Part shown: positions 7,810 to 16,558 of the stretch, piece after piece
Numbering within the stretch: position 1 is the first letter of the stretch
Layout of the letters: each line of letters opens with the position of its first letter
From: Sinomicrobium oceani
GTDB lineage: Bacteria > Bacteroidota > Bacteroidia > Flavobacteriales > Flavobacteriaceae
NCBI RefSeq assembly: GCF_900119185.1
Contig: NZ_FPJE01000002.1
Span: forward strand, 201,988-265,987
Reading direction: 5' to 3'
DNA: 64,000 nucleotides
Program-made: the position numbers and the translations under genes
Notes under the pieces: generated by a model
Told to the model about the DNA's origin: nothing
The model's input: only the letters and a program-made list of their open reading frames with translations
Database searches by the model: none

Positions 7810-8802
7810 TTATACTTCTTTTCGTCTGGCCATACGCTGAGCGATGATGCTGGCTACAATCAATTGCAAGGCATGGTAAAGCATGAGTGGCAACAATACG
7901 ATACCGGTGATGGTACTGTGCTGAAAGAGCACTTTTGACATGACGGTGCCGTGTACCAATGATTTTTTAGACCCACAAAATAAAACCGTGATACGATCTT
8001 CATTTGAAAAGCCAAACAAGCGGCTGAGTAGCCCGATGCAAACGAAAACGGTAAAAAACAAGGCTATCATCCCTGCAGCGAGTCCGGCAAGTTCAAGGGC
8101 GGTGAAGCCTTCAAAGAGATGTTCGGAGAATGACTTGCAAAACGAGGTATAAATGATGGTGAGGATGATTGCCTGGTCAAAATATTTGAGCTGTTTCTTA
8201 TATTTTTCGGCAATGGTGCCAAAACGGGAATTAAGGCCGATACCGATGATAACAGGCAATAAGACTTGAAGAGCCAACTTTATGACGATATCAGTGACAT
8301 CGAAATCGCCTGTAGCAGAAGCGATGAACAGTCCAACCCATAACGGAGTAACCACTACTCCGATCAAACTGGAAATGCTCGCATTGAAAATGGCTGCAGG
8401 AATATTGCCCCTGGCGATGGAAACCATCACCACGGAAGAGGAAACTGTGGACGGCAAAGCCGCCAGAAAGAAGACCCCTAACCAAAGTAGCTCGAAGTCG
8501 GTATCCGCGAACAAGGGACGGGACGCCAAAACGATAAGCGGAAAAAACAAAAAGGTTGTCAACTGCACTACTATATGCATTTTCCAGTTGGCCAGCCCGG
8601 TTTTTAGTTTCTCCACACTCAGCCGTACACCATAAAACAAGAAAATAAACGACACACCTATATTGGCTATCTCCTCCAGCGAAACAGGTTCTTTGACCAG
8701 TCCGGGCTGCGGCAAAAAATAGGCCAGCAGAATCATGGTGCCTATCATTAACAGGAAACCGTCGAAACCTGCTTTACTCAATACTACTAATAATTTCTTC
8801 AA
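7810..8802 (-). CDS. SBF-like (bile acid:sodium symporter family) membrane transporter
   Basis: A 330-residue integral membrane protein with about nine to ten hydrophobic segments. It resembles the PF13593 branch (E. coli YfeH-like) of the bile acid:sodium symporter superfamily, with the signature LAALPSTVSSSVVMVSIARGN near residues 112-132 and CGSKKSLVHGTVMSKVLF near 275. The substrates of this branch are largely unknown. It starts 21 bases after the mesD stop on the same strand, so it is probably part of the mesX-mesD operon and may move a methyl donor, a sulfur compound or a product. That role is inference from position only. Confidence 0.85.
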   Translation of the reverse strand: MKKLLVVLSKAGFDGFLLMIGTMILLAYFLPQPGLVKEPVSLEEIANIGVSFIFLFYGVRLSVEKLKTGLANWKMHIVVQLTTFLFFPLIVLASRPLFADTDFELLWLGVFFLAALPSTVSSSVVMVSIARGNIPAAIFNASISSLIGVVVTPLWVGLFIASATGDFDVTDIVIKLALQVLLPVIIGIGLNSRFGTIAEKYKKQLKYFDQAIILTIIYTSFCKSFSEHLFEGFTALELAGLAAGMIALFFTVFVCIGLLSRLFGFSNEDRITVLFCGSKKSLVHGTVMSKVLFQHSTITGIVLLPLMLYHALQLIVASIIAQRMARRKEV

Positions 8803-8823
8803 TGCACTCTTGATATATTAGTA

Positions 8824-9852
8824 CTAAACCGCAAATTCTTTGCGTATAATTTCTGCTCCTGCACTTAAAGCACTTAACTTTCCCCTTGCCACGCTTCGGG
8901 ACAAAGGAGCCATACCACAGTTTGTACAAGGGTAAAGATTTTCGATAGCTACAAACTCAAGAGCTTTGCGAAGTGTATTGGCAACTTCTTCGGGGGTCTC
9001 GATAGCGTTGGTAGCCACATCAATTGCACCAACCATCACCTTTTTGCCACGAATGAGTTCCATTAAATTAAGAGGTACCCGTGAGTTTTGACATTCTAAA
9101 GAAACTATATCTATATTTGACGTTTGAATTTTAGGGAAAATTTCTTCGTATTGACGCCATTCCGAACCCAAGGTCTTTTTCCAATCATTATTAGCCTTTA
9201 TTCCATAGCCATAGCAAATGTGTACCGCAGTTTCGCAGTTTAGACCTTCAATGGCCCTTTCCAGTGTGGCCATCCCCCAATCGTTCACTTCATCAAAGAA
9301 CACATTAAATGCAGGTTCATCAAACTGGATAATATCTACCCCTGCATCTTGCAGTTCTCTTGCTTCTTCGTTAAGTACTTTTGCAAATTCCCAAGCCAGT
9401 TTTTCCCGGCTTTTATAATGGTCATCGTACAAGGTATCTACCATAGTCATCGGTCCGGGTAGTGCCCATTTGATAGGCTTATTCGTCTGCTTACGCAAAA
9501 ATTTGGCATCTTCAACAAAAACTGCCTTTTGACGCGCTACCTCATCTACTACCACGGGGACACTCGCATCATAGCGGTCACGAATTTTTACGATTTTACG
9601 ATTTTCAAAATCCACACCACTTAAATGCTCGATGAATGTGGTTACAAAATGCTGACGTGTCTGCTCGCCATCACATACGATATCCAAGCCTGCCCATTGT
9701 TGTTCCTGCAGAGAAATGCGTAAAGCATCCTGTTTTCCTTCGGTTAACTGATCGCCTTCCAATTTCCAGGGCGACCATAGTTTTTCGGGCGGTGCAAGCC
9801 AGGCAGGTTTGGGTAAACTTCCAACTGTCGAGGTTGGTAATAATCTTTTCAT
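8824..9852 (-). CDS. mesD: Folate-independent methionine synthase MesD (MetE core)
   Basis: A 342-residue protein corresponding to the catalytic C-terminal half of cobalamin-independent methionine synthase. Visible zinc ligands are HIC near residues 211-213, the glutamate of SLECQNSR and the cysteine of CTNCGM near 316. It lacks the MetE N-terminal half that binds the polyglutamylated folate. The adjacent gene encodes DUF1852, which pairs with short MetE-like proteins of the MesD class. MesD needs MesX and oxygen, and does not use methyl-tetrahydrofolate or a corrinoid protein. The assignment rests on the pair, which is much stronger than either gene alone. Confidence 0.85.
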   Translation of the reverse strand: MKRLLPTSTVGSLPKPAWLAPPEKLWSPWKLEGDQLTEGKQDALRISLQEQQWAGLDIVCDGEQTRQHFVTTFIEHLSGVDFENRKIVKIRDRYDASVPVVVDEVARQKAVFVEDAKFLRKQTNKPIKWALPGPMTMVDTLYDDHYKSREKLAWEFAKVLNEEARELQDAGVDIIQFDEPAFNVFFDEVNDWGMATLERAIEGLNCETAVHICYGYGIKANNDWKKTLGSEWRQYEEIFPKIQTSNIDIVSLECQNSRVPLNLMELIRGKKVMVGAIDVATNAIETPEEVANTLRKALEFVAIENLYPCTNCGMAPLSRSVARGKLSALSAGAEIIRKEFAV

Positions 9853-9881
9853 AATAAGGTAATTATAAAATGTTGTACTGA

Positions 9882-10895
9882 TTAATGAGAGAAATTAGAA
9901 GACCACTGTTCTAAAACACTTTTGTAAGGCTTAATAAAATGTTCTTCAGCATATTTACCCTGTTCAACAGCCAGCCGGCTGCGCTCTTCGCGGTCATACA
10001 CTACGCGAGTCAGTGAGTAATCTTCATGTTTAAGACTGGGTTGATAGATTTTCCCGGCCACCGAATTTGCATTGTAAATCTCAGGGCGATAGATCTTCTG
10101 GAAAGTCTCCATCGTGCTTATTGAGCTGATGAGTCCAAGATCGGTATAATCAGCAAGTAGATCTCCGGAATGATAAAAAGCCATTGGTGCCACACTGTTC
10201 GGGGGCATGAAGAAACGAACTTTTAAGCCCATTTTAGAGAAATATTCATCAGTGAGAGAATACTGATCCTGCAGATACTCTACCCCCAGAACCGGATGCT
10301 GATACGCCGTTCGGGTATACGTTTTGTTGCTCGATACACTTAGACAAATGATCGGTGACATCTTAAAGTGCTCTTTATAAGTGTCTGAACTTACAAAGCA
10401 CTTATAAAGTTTTCCATGCAAATCACCAAAATTTTCCGGAACACAAAAACTGGATTTGTTTTTATTGTACTCGATCAATAACACACTGAAATCGTAATCA
10501 CGCACATAAGAAGAAAAATTATTTCCGGCAATACCTTCGATATGCCGGCCGGTCTTACGGTCAAAAATATTCGTTTTTAAAACTTCAATCATTGGCAGAT
10601 CGTTAACACCATTCTTATCATCGATACTCATCGTTACGGTGATGATTTCAAGTTCTACCTGGTAACGATCGCCTTTTGGATTATCCAAATGAGCCAATGC
10701 ATTGAACCGATTGTTAATCATATTTAAGGCATTGCGTAAGTTTTGTTGGCGATTAGCTCCTCTGGCTAAATTTGCAAAATTGGTTGTTAGACGGGTTTGA
10801 CTTGCGGGGTGATAGTTTTCATTTAAACAAGTGCTCTTTAGTGTGAACGTAAAATCATCCTTGATTGTAGTCTGAGTATCTTTCATGGTTCCCAT
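9882..10895 (-). CDS. mesX: MesX (DUF1852), partner of methionine synthase MesD
   Basis: A 337-residue soluble protein recognised as DUF1852 by its N-terminal segment DFTFTLKSTCLNENYHPA, the central RNALNMINNRFNALAHLDN and the strand FYHSGDLLADYTDLG. MesX is required for oxygen-dependent methionine formation by MesD; its chemistry, including the methyl source, has not been worked out to my knowledge. It is the first gene of the operon and is divergent from the Lrp/AsnC regulator at 11091. The start is the ATG at 10895, with an internal alternative three codons later (MKDTQ). Confidence 0.87.
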   Translation of the reverse strand: MGTMKDTQTTIKDDFTFTLKSTCLNENYHPASQTRLTTNFANLARGANRQQNLRNALNMINNRFNALAHLDNPKGDRYQVELEIITVTMSIDDKNGVNDLPMIEVLKTNIFDRKTGRHIEGIAGNNFSSYVRDYDFSVLLIEYNKNKSSFCVPENFGDLHGKLYKCFVSSDTYKEHFKMSPIICLSVSSNKTYTRTAYQHPVLGVEYLQDQYSLTDEYFSKMGLKVRFFMPPNSVAPMAFYHSGDLLADYTDLGLISSISTMETFQKIYRPEIYNANSVAGKIYQPSLKHEDYSLTRVVYDREERSRLAVEQGKYAEEHFIKPYKSVLEQWSSNFSH

Positions 10896-11031
10896 TTGGT
10901 TTGTTGTCGAATGGTATAATTAAACTACCCTTGCCTAATTATCCAATTTTAATTTCCTGCAAATCTCGAAATAAAGGATTAATTAATTAACTTTGAACTT
11001 AAATTCAGAGTAAATATCTATTCATTCAGAA

Positions 11032-11054
11032 TTAAAAGATAAATCATCTTTTAA
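11032..11054. promoter_or_regulatory. Inverted repeat between mesX and the Lrp regulator (candidate operator)
   Basis: A perfect 9-bp inverted repeat TTAAAAGAT-N5-ATCTTTTAA lies 37 bases before the lrp-like start. A consensus -7 element TAACTTTG lies at 10988-10995, but no TTG is found at the expected -33 distance. Lrp/AsnC proteins bind AT-rich inverted repeats of about this size near their own promoters, so this is the likely site for the divergent control of mesX and the regulator. Confidence 0.55.
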
Positions 11055-11090
11055 CCGTATGGATTTGATTGCTCAATAGAAAATTCATCT

Positions 11091-11552
11091 ATGTCAGATT
11101 TAGATCAGATTGATTTGAAGCTATTAGAATTGCTTCAACAAAGCGGAAAATTAACCACAAAAGAAATTGCAAAACAGGTTAATCTATCTCCAACTCCTGT
11201 TTATGAAAGAATCAGACGTTTGGAAAGGGAAGGAATCATCAAGAAATATGTGGCATTGGTGGAAGCGGAAAAAGTGGGAAAGGGACTTATCGTTTTCTGT
11301 GATATTACGTTAAAAGAGCATACCAAAGAAATAGGCCATCAATTTGTTAAGGATATCACGGCTTCCAAGTATGTCTGTGAGTGTTATAATATTTCGGGGG
11401 ATTATGATTTTAGATTAAAGGTAATGGTGAGGGATATGAAACATTATCAAGATTTTGTGCTCAATGATTTAGGTTCAATTAGAAATATTGGAAGTGCGCA
11501 TAGTACTTTTGTTATGGGAGTTATAAAACACGACTACGCTGTGCCACTTTAA
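11091..11552 (+). CDS. Lrp/AsnC-family transcriptional regulator
   Basis: A 153-residue regulator with the usual two parts: an N-terminal HTH (LDQIDLKLLELLQQSGKLT through LSPTPVYERIRRLEREGII, residues 4-50) and a C-terminal RAM ligand-binding domain (residues 65-150) with the GDYDFRLKVMVRD strand. Lrp/AsnC members sense amino acids. Its divergent placement beside mesX-mesD makes methionine or a related amino acid the obvious candidate effector. The ligand is inferred from context only. Confidence 0.92.
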   Translation: MSDLDQIDLKLLELLQQSGKLTTKEIAKQVNLSPTPVYERIRRLEREGIIKKYVALVEAEKVGKGLIVFCDITLKEHTKEIGHQFVKDITASKYVCECYNISGDYDFRLKVMVRDMKHYQDFVLNDLGSIRNIGSAHSTFVMGVIKHDYAVPL

Positions 11553-11589
11553 ATGGTAATATGAATTAGTGAATCTTAACAATTCGGCC

Positions 11590-11637
11590 AACAAATTTAC
11601 AGGGTTTTAGTTTTGTTTGAATTGTTTCTTGCTGAAC
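11590..11637. repeat. Degenerate repeat, copy 1 (second copy at 43411)
   Basis: About 47 bases here and at 43411-43457 align closely in the same orientation: both share GGTTTTAGTTT, TTTGAATTG and TTCTTG blocks in the same order with scattered substitutions. The second copy follows an ISL3 transposase remnant, so this copy is probably the solo end of a lost mobile element. Confidence 0.55.
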
Positions 11638-11796
11638 GCTATGGTACAAAACTCGAACCAATTAATAAAGGATTTAAAGCTTTTGGCTGATATACTGACT
11701 GCTTAAAATATTCAAATCACTTATTTACCAATAATTAAACAGCTTGCTGTGAGGTAATTGCATCTTAATTGCCCCTATAGCAGATATCGGCGTTTT

Positions 11797-12144
11797 TTAT
11801 TCCACTATTAATTTTTCCAATTTTTCTCTATTTTCTTCTCCCCATTTTGCTGTAGACTTAATAATTGGAATTAATGATTCTCCCAATTCAGTTAAATTAT
11901 ATTCAACTTTTAGAGGTTTTACATCATAATTTTTTTTTGAAAGGATACCGTGATTAACTAATTGTTTTAACTGTCCCTCCAATACCCGCCTGGTAGCATT
12001 TGGTATTTTTCTTTGTAATTCACCTGGTCTTTTTATTCCATTATACACACACCACACTAAATTGATCTTCCATTTACCATTCATTACTTCCATAAATAAA
12101 TGAAGGCCACAATCTACGGTTACAGGCGTTTTTCTTTCGTACAT
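11797..12144 (-). CDS. HxlR-family winged-helix regulator
   Basis: A 115-residue HxlR-type regulator. Family landmarks are the CGL near residue 11 (often a redox-sensing cysteine), the segment MEVMNGKWKINLVWCVYNGIKRPGELQRKIPN and the RRVLEGQLKQLVNHGILSK recognition helix region (residues 50-70). It is divergent from the aldo/keto reductase and separated from it by one near-perfect palindrome (12181-12200). A consensus -7 element TATATTTG lies at 12163-12170 on the minus strand, so the palindrome would overlap its own -33 region, suggesting autorepression. HxlR proteins commonly respond to aldehydes, quinones or other electrophiles. Confidence 0.92.
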   Translation of the reverse strand: MYERKTPVTVDCGLHLFMEVMNGKWKINLVWCVYNGIKRPGELQRKIPNATRRVLEGQLKQLVNHGILSKKNYDVKPLKVEYNLTELGESLIPIIKSTAKWGEENREKLEKLIVE

Positions 12145-12162
12145 ATCAAATCAATTAACAAT

Positions 12163-12232
12163 CAAATATAACAATTATAATACGGACAAATTTATCCGTA
12201 CTTGACCCTGGTATTTAAGGGTTGTAATTTTG
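12163..12232. promoter_or_regulatory. HxlR operator and divergent promoters
   Basis: The palindrome TACGGACAAATTTATCCGTA occupies 12181-12200 (6-bp outer arms TACGGA/TCCGTA plus an AAATTT core). On the plus strand a Bacteroidota promoter follows directly: TTG at 12202-12204, 20 bases, then TAATTTTG at 12225-12232, 19 bases before the reductase ATG. On the minus strand TATATTTG at 12163-12170 serves the regulator. The operator abuts one promoter and covers the -33 zone of the other. Confidence 0.8.
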
Positions 12233-12251
12233 TGACCATAAAATAATCACT

Positions 12252-13211
12252 ATGAAGTATAAATTATTTGGCTCTAATACAGGCTTATATGCAAGCGAAG
12301 TTATATTAGGGGCTGCGAACTTTGGAACCAGAAAGGGGTACGGTGCTACACCAGAAGAATCTAAAAAAATACTTTCTGCTTATGCAAATGCGGGAGGAAA
12401 TTTTATTGATATATCTGATTTGTATCAATTTGGTGAAGCGGAAGAAATCGTTGGAGACTTTTTGAAAAACCAACGAAATAATTGTATTATCTGTACAAAG
12501 TATACAAAAAGCAGTGAAATCAATCCTGCCAAAAGTAATTATGGAAATCACCGCAAATCGATGAAACAAGCCGTAGAAGCAAGTTTGAAGCGACTAAAAA
12601 CCGATTATATTGATATTTATATGCCGCATTTCGATGATGGTGTGACCCCTATGGAAGAAATTATAAGGGGTTTAGAAGATTTAGTAAAAGAAGGAAAAAT
12701 TCTATATACCGGTTTAACTAATTTTCCTGCCTGGAAGGTTGCATCCATTGCAAGCCGGACAAATTTAACAGCCCTGCAAATAGAATACAATTTACTGCAG
12801 CGAACGGCAGACCGGGAGTTTCATCCTATGGCAGAAGAATTTGGTTTGGGGACGATGATTTATTCACCATTAGCGGGTGGCCAATTAACTGGAAAATACA
12901 GAAATGGAGCATCCGGCCGTTTAAATTTGGGAAGTGATTCTGAATATACAGAGGACGACAGAACAAAAAAAATCATTGATGAACTTGTTGTTATAGCCAA
13001 AGAAATAAACGCCACTGCTGGACAAATTGCGTTTGCCTGGGTATTATCAAAAAACGTATTTCCTTTAATTGGAGCCCGTAAACTTTCTCATTTTGAAGAT
13101 TCTTTACAGGCAACAACCATTCCATTAACACAAGAACAAATCATTAGTTTAGATAATTTAAGCAATGTATCCTTAGGTTATCCTCACGATTTATTAGCTA
13201 CTGTGCAATAA
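12252..13211 (+). CDS. Aldo/keto reductase
   Basis: A 319-residue (beta/alpha)8 NADPH-dependent oxidoreductase. The catalytic tetrad can be traced: Asp in FIDISDLYQFGEAEE (near 53), the Tyr of the same segment (near 58), Lys in CTKYTK (near 85) and His in IYMPHFDDG (near 124). The segments GLTNFPAWKV and IEYNLLQR are also typical. It resembles the YajO/PhdP-like branch. Control by the divergent HxlR regulator, through the shared operator, suggests a role in detoxifying a reactive carbonyl. The substrate is not evident. Confidence 0.9.
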   Translation: MKYKLFGSNTGLYASEVILGAANFGTRKGYGATPEESKKILSAYANAGGNFIDISDLYQFGEAEEIVGDFLKNQRNNCIICTKYTKSSEINPAKSNYGNHRKSMKQAVEASLKRLKTDYIDIYMPHFDDGVTPMEEIIRGLEDLVKEGKILYTGLTNFPAWKVASIASRTNLTALQIEYNLLQRTADREFHPMAEEFGLGTMIYSPLAGGQLTGKYRNGASGRLNLGSDSEYTEDDRTKKIIDELVVIAKEINATAGQIAFAWVLSKNVFPLIGARKLSHFEDSLQATTIPLTQEQIISLDNLSNVSLGYPHDLLATVQ

Positions 13212-13465
13212 TCACAGGATAATGATTCTCCTTGCTATGTAGCCTTACCCGATGTATTGGATAAGGCACTTCGATCCAAAAATCCGCTCCATAAGGAAAA
13301 CTGGAATAGAAGGCTTCTCCAATTAAATAAATCGTGAGAGGATGATCCCTAATCACTATATCATACTGTATATCAGAAATTTACTTGATCCAAAAAAGTC
13401 TTTTATCCGAATTGTTGACGGTAATGTATATCAACTGTAAAGGAAGATGAAATAGTGGCTATTAC
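13198..13465 (-). pseudogene. Decayed coding remnant of unknown family
   Basis: Leftward from about 13465 a frame reads PLFHLPLQLIYITVNNSD through KRLFWIK, a TAA near 13385, then ISDIQYDIVIRDHPLTIY and ADFWIEVPYPIHRV to a TAG at 13198-13200. The composition is protein-like, with conserved-looking aromatic and charged patterns. It has an internal stop and no start, and its last bases overlap the end of the aldo/keto reductase. I do not recognise the family. Confidence 0.35.
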
Positions 13466-13602
13466 AATTTTGGATGTATTATGGTTCAAAACCTTCCATA
13501 TTTTAACTAAACTAAACTTATTAATAATATAGAATTACTTGAATTACTTTATGATCGAATCCTGAAATATGGATAAAACATGAAAGACAAAAAAACAAAT
13601 TC

Positions 13603-13910
13603 TTAAAGTTGTTTGTCGTAATAGTTACGTGCTTTATCTACAACCACCTTTCGATGTTTCAGGTAATTTAAACATGCGTTCTTGGTCGCGGTAAACAAAT
13701 AATTATTGGTCCATATTTCTTTGTTATCTTTTCTATGCCATAATTTCATAAAAACATCCTGCACAATTTCCTCTGCATCCTGCTCATTTCTGACATAGCT
13801 TTTGGCTATGTAGTACAATTTGTCATAGTATAATTTGAACAATAATTCAAATGCACCGGAACTATTGTTTTCCAGAACTTATTTAAATGAATCTGAATTG
13901 ATATCTGCTT
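13603..13910 (-). pseudogene. ECF sigma factor remnant (region 2 only)
   Basis: The readable part, FELLFKLYYDKLYYIAKSYV followed by DAEEIVQDVFMKLWHRKD and NNYLFTATKNACLNYLKHRK, is sigma region 2 of an ECF factor. Upstream in the same frame is an in-frame TAA (near 13882) within what should be the N-terminus. Region 4 is absent because the frame stops 12 codons after region 2. With both ends damaged it is most likely inactive. Confidence 0.75.
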
Positions 13911-14374
13911 TGGTGTTGCTCAAGAAATTTCTATTTTGGAATCAGGGTACAACTGCTTAAAAGTTTTGGTACATACAAGTAGAAGTTCCTGAAACAGGAA
14001 TATACTGCTCTATAAAGGCCAGAATGATGCTACGGTTAATAATGTTTTAAGCGTTTGTTAATTGTTTTTTGTAAAATTCCTTTATTTCCAAATCAATTTT
14101 AATCATATTTCATAGTAGTATTCTCCACAACTATTTAAGTGCTACCTAAAATTTTCTTTTCCGCCTCACCCAGGTTTTAGGAAAGCACTGTATCGCTTCA
14201 CTATGGTTTTTATGGGGCAATTTGGTGAAAGCTCTGTTTTTTATCGCGTTAATAGTCCCGGAGCAAGTCCTTTTTTCTTTTTGAGCGTCACGTAAAGACT
14301 CTTCCTCATTTCGGACCACGTGAGGTACTCGGATTACCGATAGGAAGAACAATCTCTTTCGGACTTCACTAATT
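13911..14374. other. Non-coding or fully decayed stretch
   Basis: No open frame here has a convincing start, motif or composition. Short peptide-like stretches on the minus strand (for example IDLEIKEFYKKQL near 14090) hint at old coding sequence. Confidence 0.4.
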
Positions 14375-14413
14375 AACCCCTATAAACACTGTGTTTATGG
14401 GGGTTTGTTTTTT
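14375..14413 (+). terminator. Strong hairpin with T-run
   Basis: AACCCCTATAAACAC (14375-14389) and GTGTTTATGGGGGTT (14391-14405) pair over 15 bases with one wobble, followed by TGTTTTTTC on the plus strand. No intact plus-strand gene precedes it, so it is either a leftover or serves transcripts from a lost gene. It bounds the remnant region and the GDPD operon. Confidence 0.6.
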
Positions 14414-14558
14414 CAACGGACACTGTAACGAACAAAAAATAGTGATTACTCAATTTACCCCCTCAAATTTACACAGGAAAACAAAACTATAAAAGATACA
14501 ATTATCGGAAGTACAAAAAAAACCTATGAAATACCTGTTCTTATCAGTTTTATAATAC

Positions 14559-15485
14559 CTAATGCTTTCTGAGTCCTTTACCTTCCAAATAGTTTAATAA
14601 TTCGTTAAGTCTGTCGGTCATTATTGCATTCGCACCATTTTTAATAAGCCATCCCCAGGCCTCGTCCGCTCCTTCCAACAATGCTTTTTCATCAGTATGT
14701 CCTGCAGTTAAGGCATCCCATAACGGAATATTCAGTACTGTAATCCCCATACGGTTCAAACGTGCTATCTGCTTAAAGTTCTCCGTATCCGTACCTGAAA
14801 AAGTAACCTCGTAAGCTATCGGTGACAATAGCTCATTATAACGATCAACAAATCCGGAAGCGTTTTCGGTATTATCTATAAGAATGGGCATATAGATAAT
14901 TTCTTTCATGATATCCCCGAATTTCTCCAGCATCATATCCGCTGTTTCTCTTCCTTTGAAGATAACCTGACCGACCGTACCGGTTTCTTTCAAGACTTTA
15001 TACGCTTCCTTGACAGTTTCCCCTTCCACCTTATCCAGGTTTACCATAATCTTGTCTTTCGCGAGAAACATTATCTCTTCAAGTGTGGGCACCTGTTGCC
15101 GGGAGCCCTTCACACCACAGGCATTTTTAAGTCTCAGTTTTTTTATTTCTTCCAGTGTCATATCACTCACCTTTCCTTTTCCATCGGTAGTACGATTTAC
15201 TGTCTTATCGTGCATAGCAACGAGGTGCCCATCCTTGGTAAGACGCACATCAATTTCCACGATATCCACTCCCAGATCAATACATCGTTGTATAGACATC
15301 AGGCTGTTTTCCGGAGCATAACGCCAGTCCCCGCGATGAGATACCACCAGGATTTCATTTTTTACAGGATGTTTCAACCGGTAAAGAATACTGTCGGTCC
15401 TGGTGGTAAGTTGCGCTGTATCCTGCCCGAAACCATACCGGGAAAATAGCAGCAGGAATGCAATAAAAAATAGGTTTTTGCTCAT
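14559..15485 (-). CDS. Secreted glycerophosphodiester phosphodiesterase-family protein (unit A, last gene)
   Basis: I start it at the ATG at 15485, which gives a signal peptide (MSKNLFFIAFLLLFSRYGFG, cleavage after GFGQ); the frame is open further upstream but with unlikely protein. The mature 290 residues form a GDPD TIM barrel with SHRGDW, the metal ligands of IVEIDVR, the VAMHD histidine and PTLEE. GDPDs hydrolyse glycerophosphodiesters to sn-glycerol-3-phosphate plus an alcohol. It is the closest relative of the gene immediately upstream (15577-16536), so the pair looks like a tandem duplication. The periplasmic location fits with the receptor genes of the same operon. Confidence 0.88.
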   Translation of the reverse strand: MSKNLFFIAFLLLFSRYGFGQDTAQLTTRTDSILYRLKHPVKNEILVVSHRGDWRYAPENSLMSIQRCIDLGVDIVEIDVRLTKDGHLVAMHDKTVNRTTDGKGKVSDMTLEEIKKLRLKNACGVKGSRQQVPTLEEIMFLAKDKIMVNLDKVEGETVKEAYKVLKETGTVGQVIFKGRETADMMLEKFGDIMKEIIYMPILIDNTENASGFVDRYNELLSPIAYEVTFSGTDTENFKQIARLNRMGITVLNIPLWDALTAGHTDEKALLEGADEAWGWLIKNGANAIMTDRLNELLNYLEGKGLRKH

Positions 15486-15576
15486 TTTTCGAGTTTTAAT
15501 TAATGATTTAGATAGAATTCCGGAAAGTTCCCCCTGAGAGGATTCCCGGAATTCCTCAAAAAACACAGATAGAATT

Positions 15577-16536
15577 TTAATGATGGTATCCCCGACTCCG
15601 TAAATACTTCAGGAGTATGGCGGGTCTATCCGTCTGAATGATATTAATATGGTTATCGGTAAACCACTCATAGACATGTGGATCGGCATAAGCCTTTTCA
15701 TCATCGTGACCACCGTTATGTTGCGGCCAGAGCGAATTGATCCAGATACCGGCTCCTTGTGATCGTATTTCCCCGAATCTTTTGATCAGAGCTATCGTAT
15801 CACTGGGTACTGTAAATTCAAAGGCTACGGGTATGTCATTTTTCATGTAACCGTTTATGATCTCTTCGGCCTTCGGGTCGGAAAGCCTGACCATGGGCAT
15901 AAACATTACCTTATCCAGGTATTTCCCGAACTGCTCACGGACCTCTTCATTAGTCCTGGCTCCCTTAATGATGACCTGATCCAGAGTACCTGTGCGCTGA
16001 GCCACTTCGAAGCACTTGTCGAAAATATCGTAACTCTTGTCCAGGTTAACCATAATTTTTCCTTTACATAGATTAAGCGCTTCCTCCAGCGTTGGAATAC
16101 GATTGGGGGTTGGTACTCCCAGGCCATCGCGTAAACGCAGTGTTTTAAGCCTATCTAAGCTCCATTCACTTACCTTTCCTTTTCCGGTGGTGGTCCGGTC
16201 TATGGTACCATCATGCATTAACACCAAATGGCCATCCCTGGTTTCTCTGACATCTATTTCAACCATGTCTACCCCCATATCAATACAGCTTTGTATGGCA
16301 GGCAGGGAATTTTCGGGAGCATTTCTCCAGTCCCCCCGATGAGCTACTACAATAACCTGCCCGTTATCCGGATGCAGCAGGTTATCTCTGATCTCATGTA
16401 TCTGGGTATAGGAACGGCTCTCTTCGTTTACCGGTACTGTTTTCTCCTGTGTTGTATTATGATTCTCTTTATTGTTCTTGCAGTTTACGAGAATGAAAAT
16501 CAAAACGAAAACACTGACTAATCTTTTTTTCATCAT
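15577..16536 (-). CDS. Lipoprotein glycerophosphodiester phosphodiesterase-family protein (unit A)
   Basis: A 319-residue GDPD with a lipoprotein signal peptide ending in ILVNC near residue 19. Catalytic-site motifs are AHRGDW, the acidic pair in MVEIDVR, LVLMHD and PTLEEAL. The barrel is complete, including the C-terminal NIIQTDRP strand that closes the active site. Compared with the next gene it is lipid-anchored, whereas the other has a cleaved signal, which could place two versions of the same activity in different envelope sites. It lies 22 bases after the SusD stop in the same operon. Confidence 0.9.
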   Translation of the reverse strand: MMKKRLVSVFVLIFILVNCKNNKENHNTTQEKTVPVNEESRSYTQIHEIRDNLLHPDNGQVIVVAHRGDWRNAPENSLPAIQSCIDMGVDMVEIDVRETRDGHLVLMHDGTIDRTTTGKGKVSEWSLDRLKTLRLRDGLGVPTPNRIPTLEEALNLCKGKIMVNLDKSYDIFDKCFEVAQRTGTLDQVIIKGARTNEEVREQFGKYLDKVMFMPMVRLSDPKAEEIINGYMKNDIPVAFEFTVPSDTIALIKRFGEIRSQGAGIWINSLWPQHNGGHDDEKAYADPHVYEWFTDNHINIIQTDRPAILLKYLRSRGYHH

Positions 16537-16558
16537 TATATATTTTTTTACTCAATCT

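Noticed and set aside
14146-14352. A 68-codon minus-strand frame rich in Lys and Arg
   Set aside because: No homology, no start context, and it lies in a decayed region.
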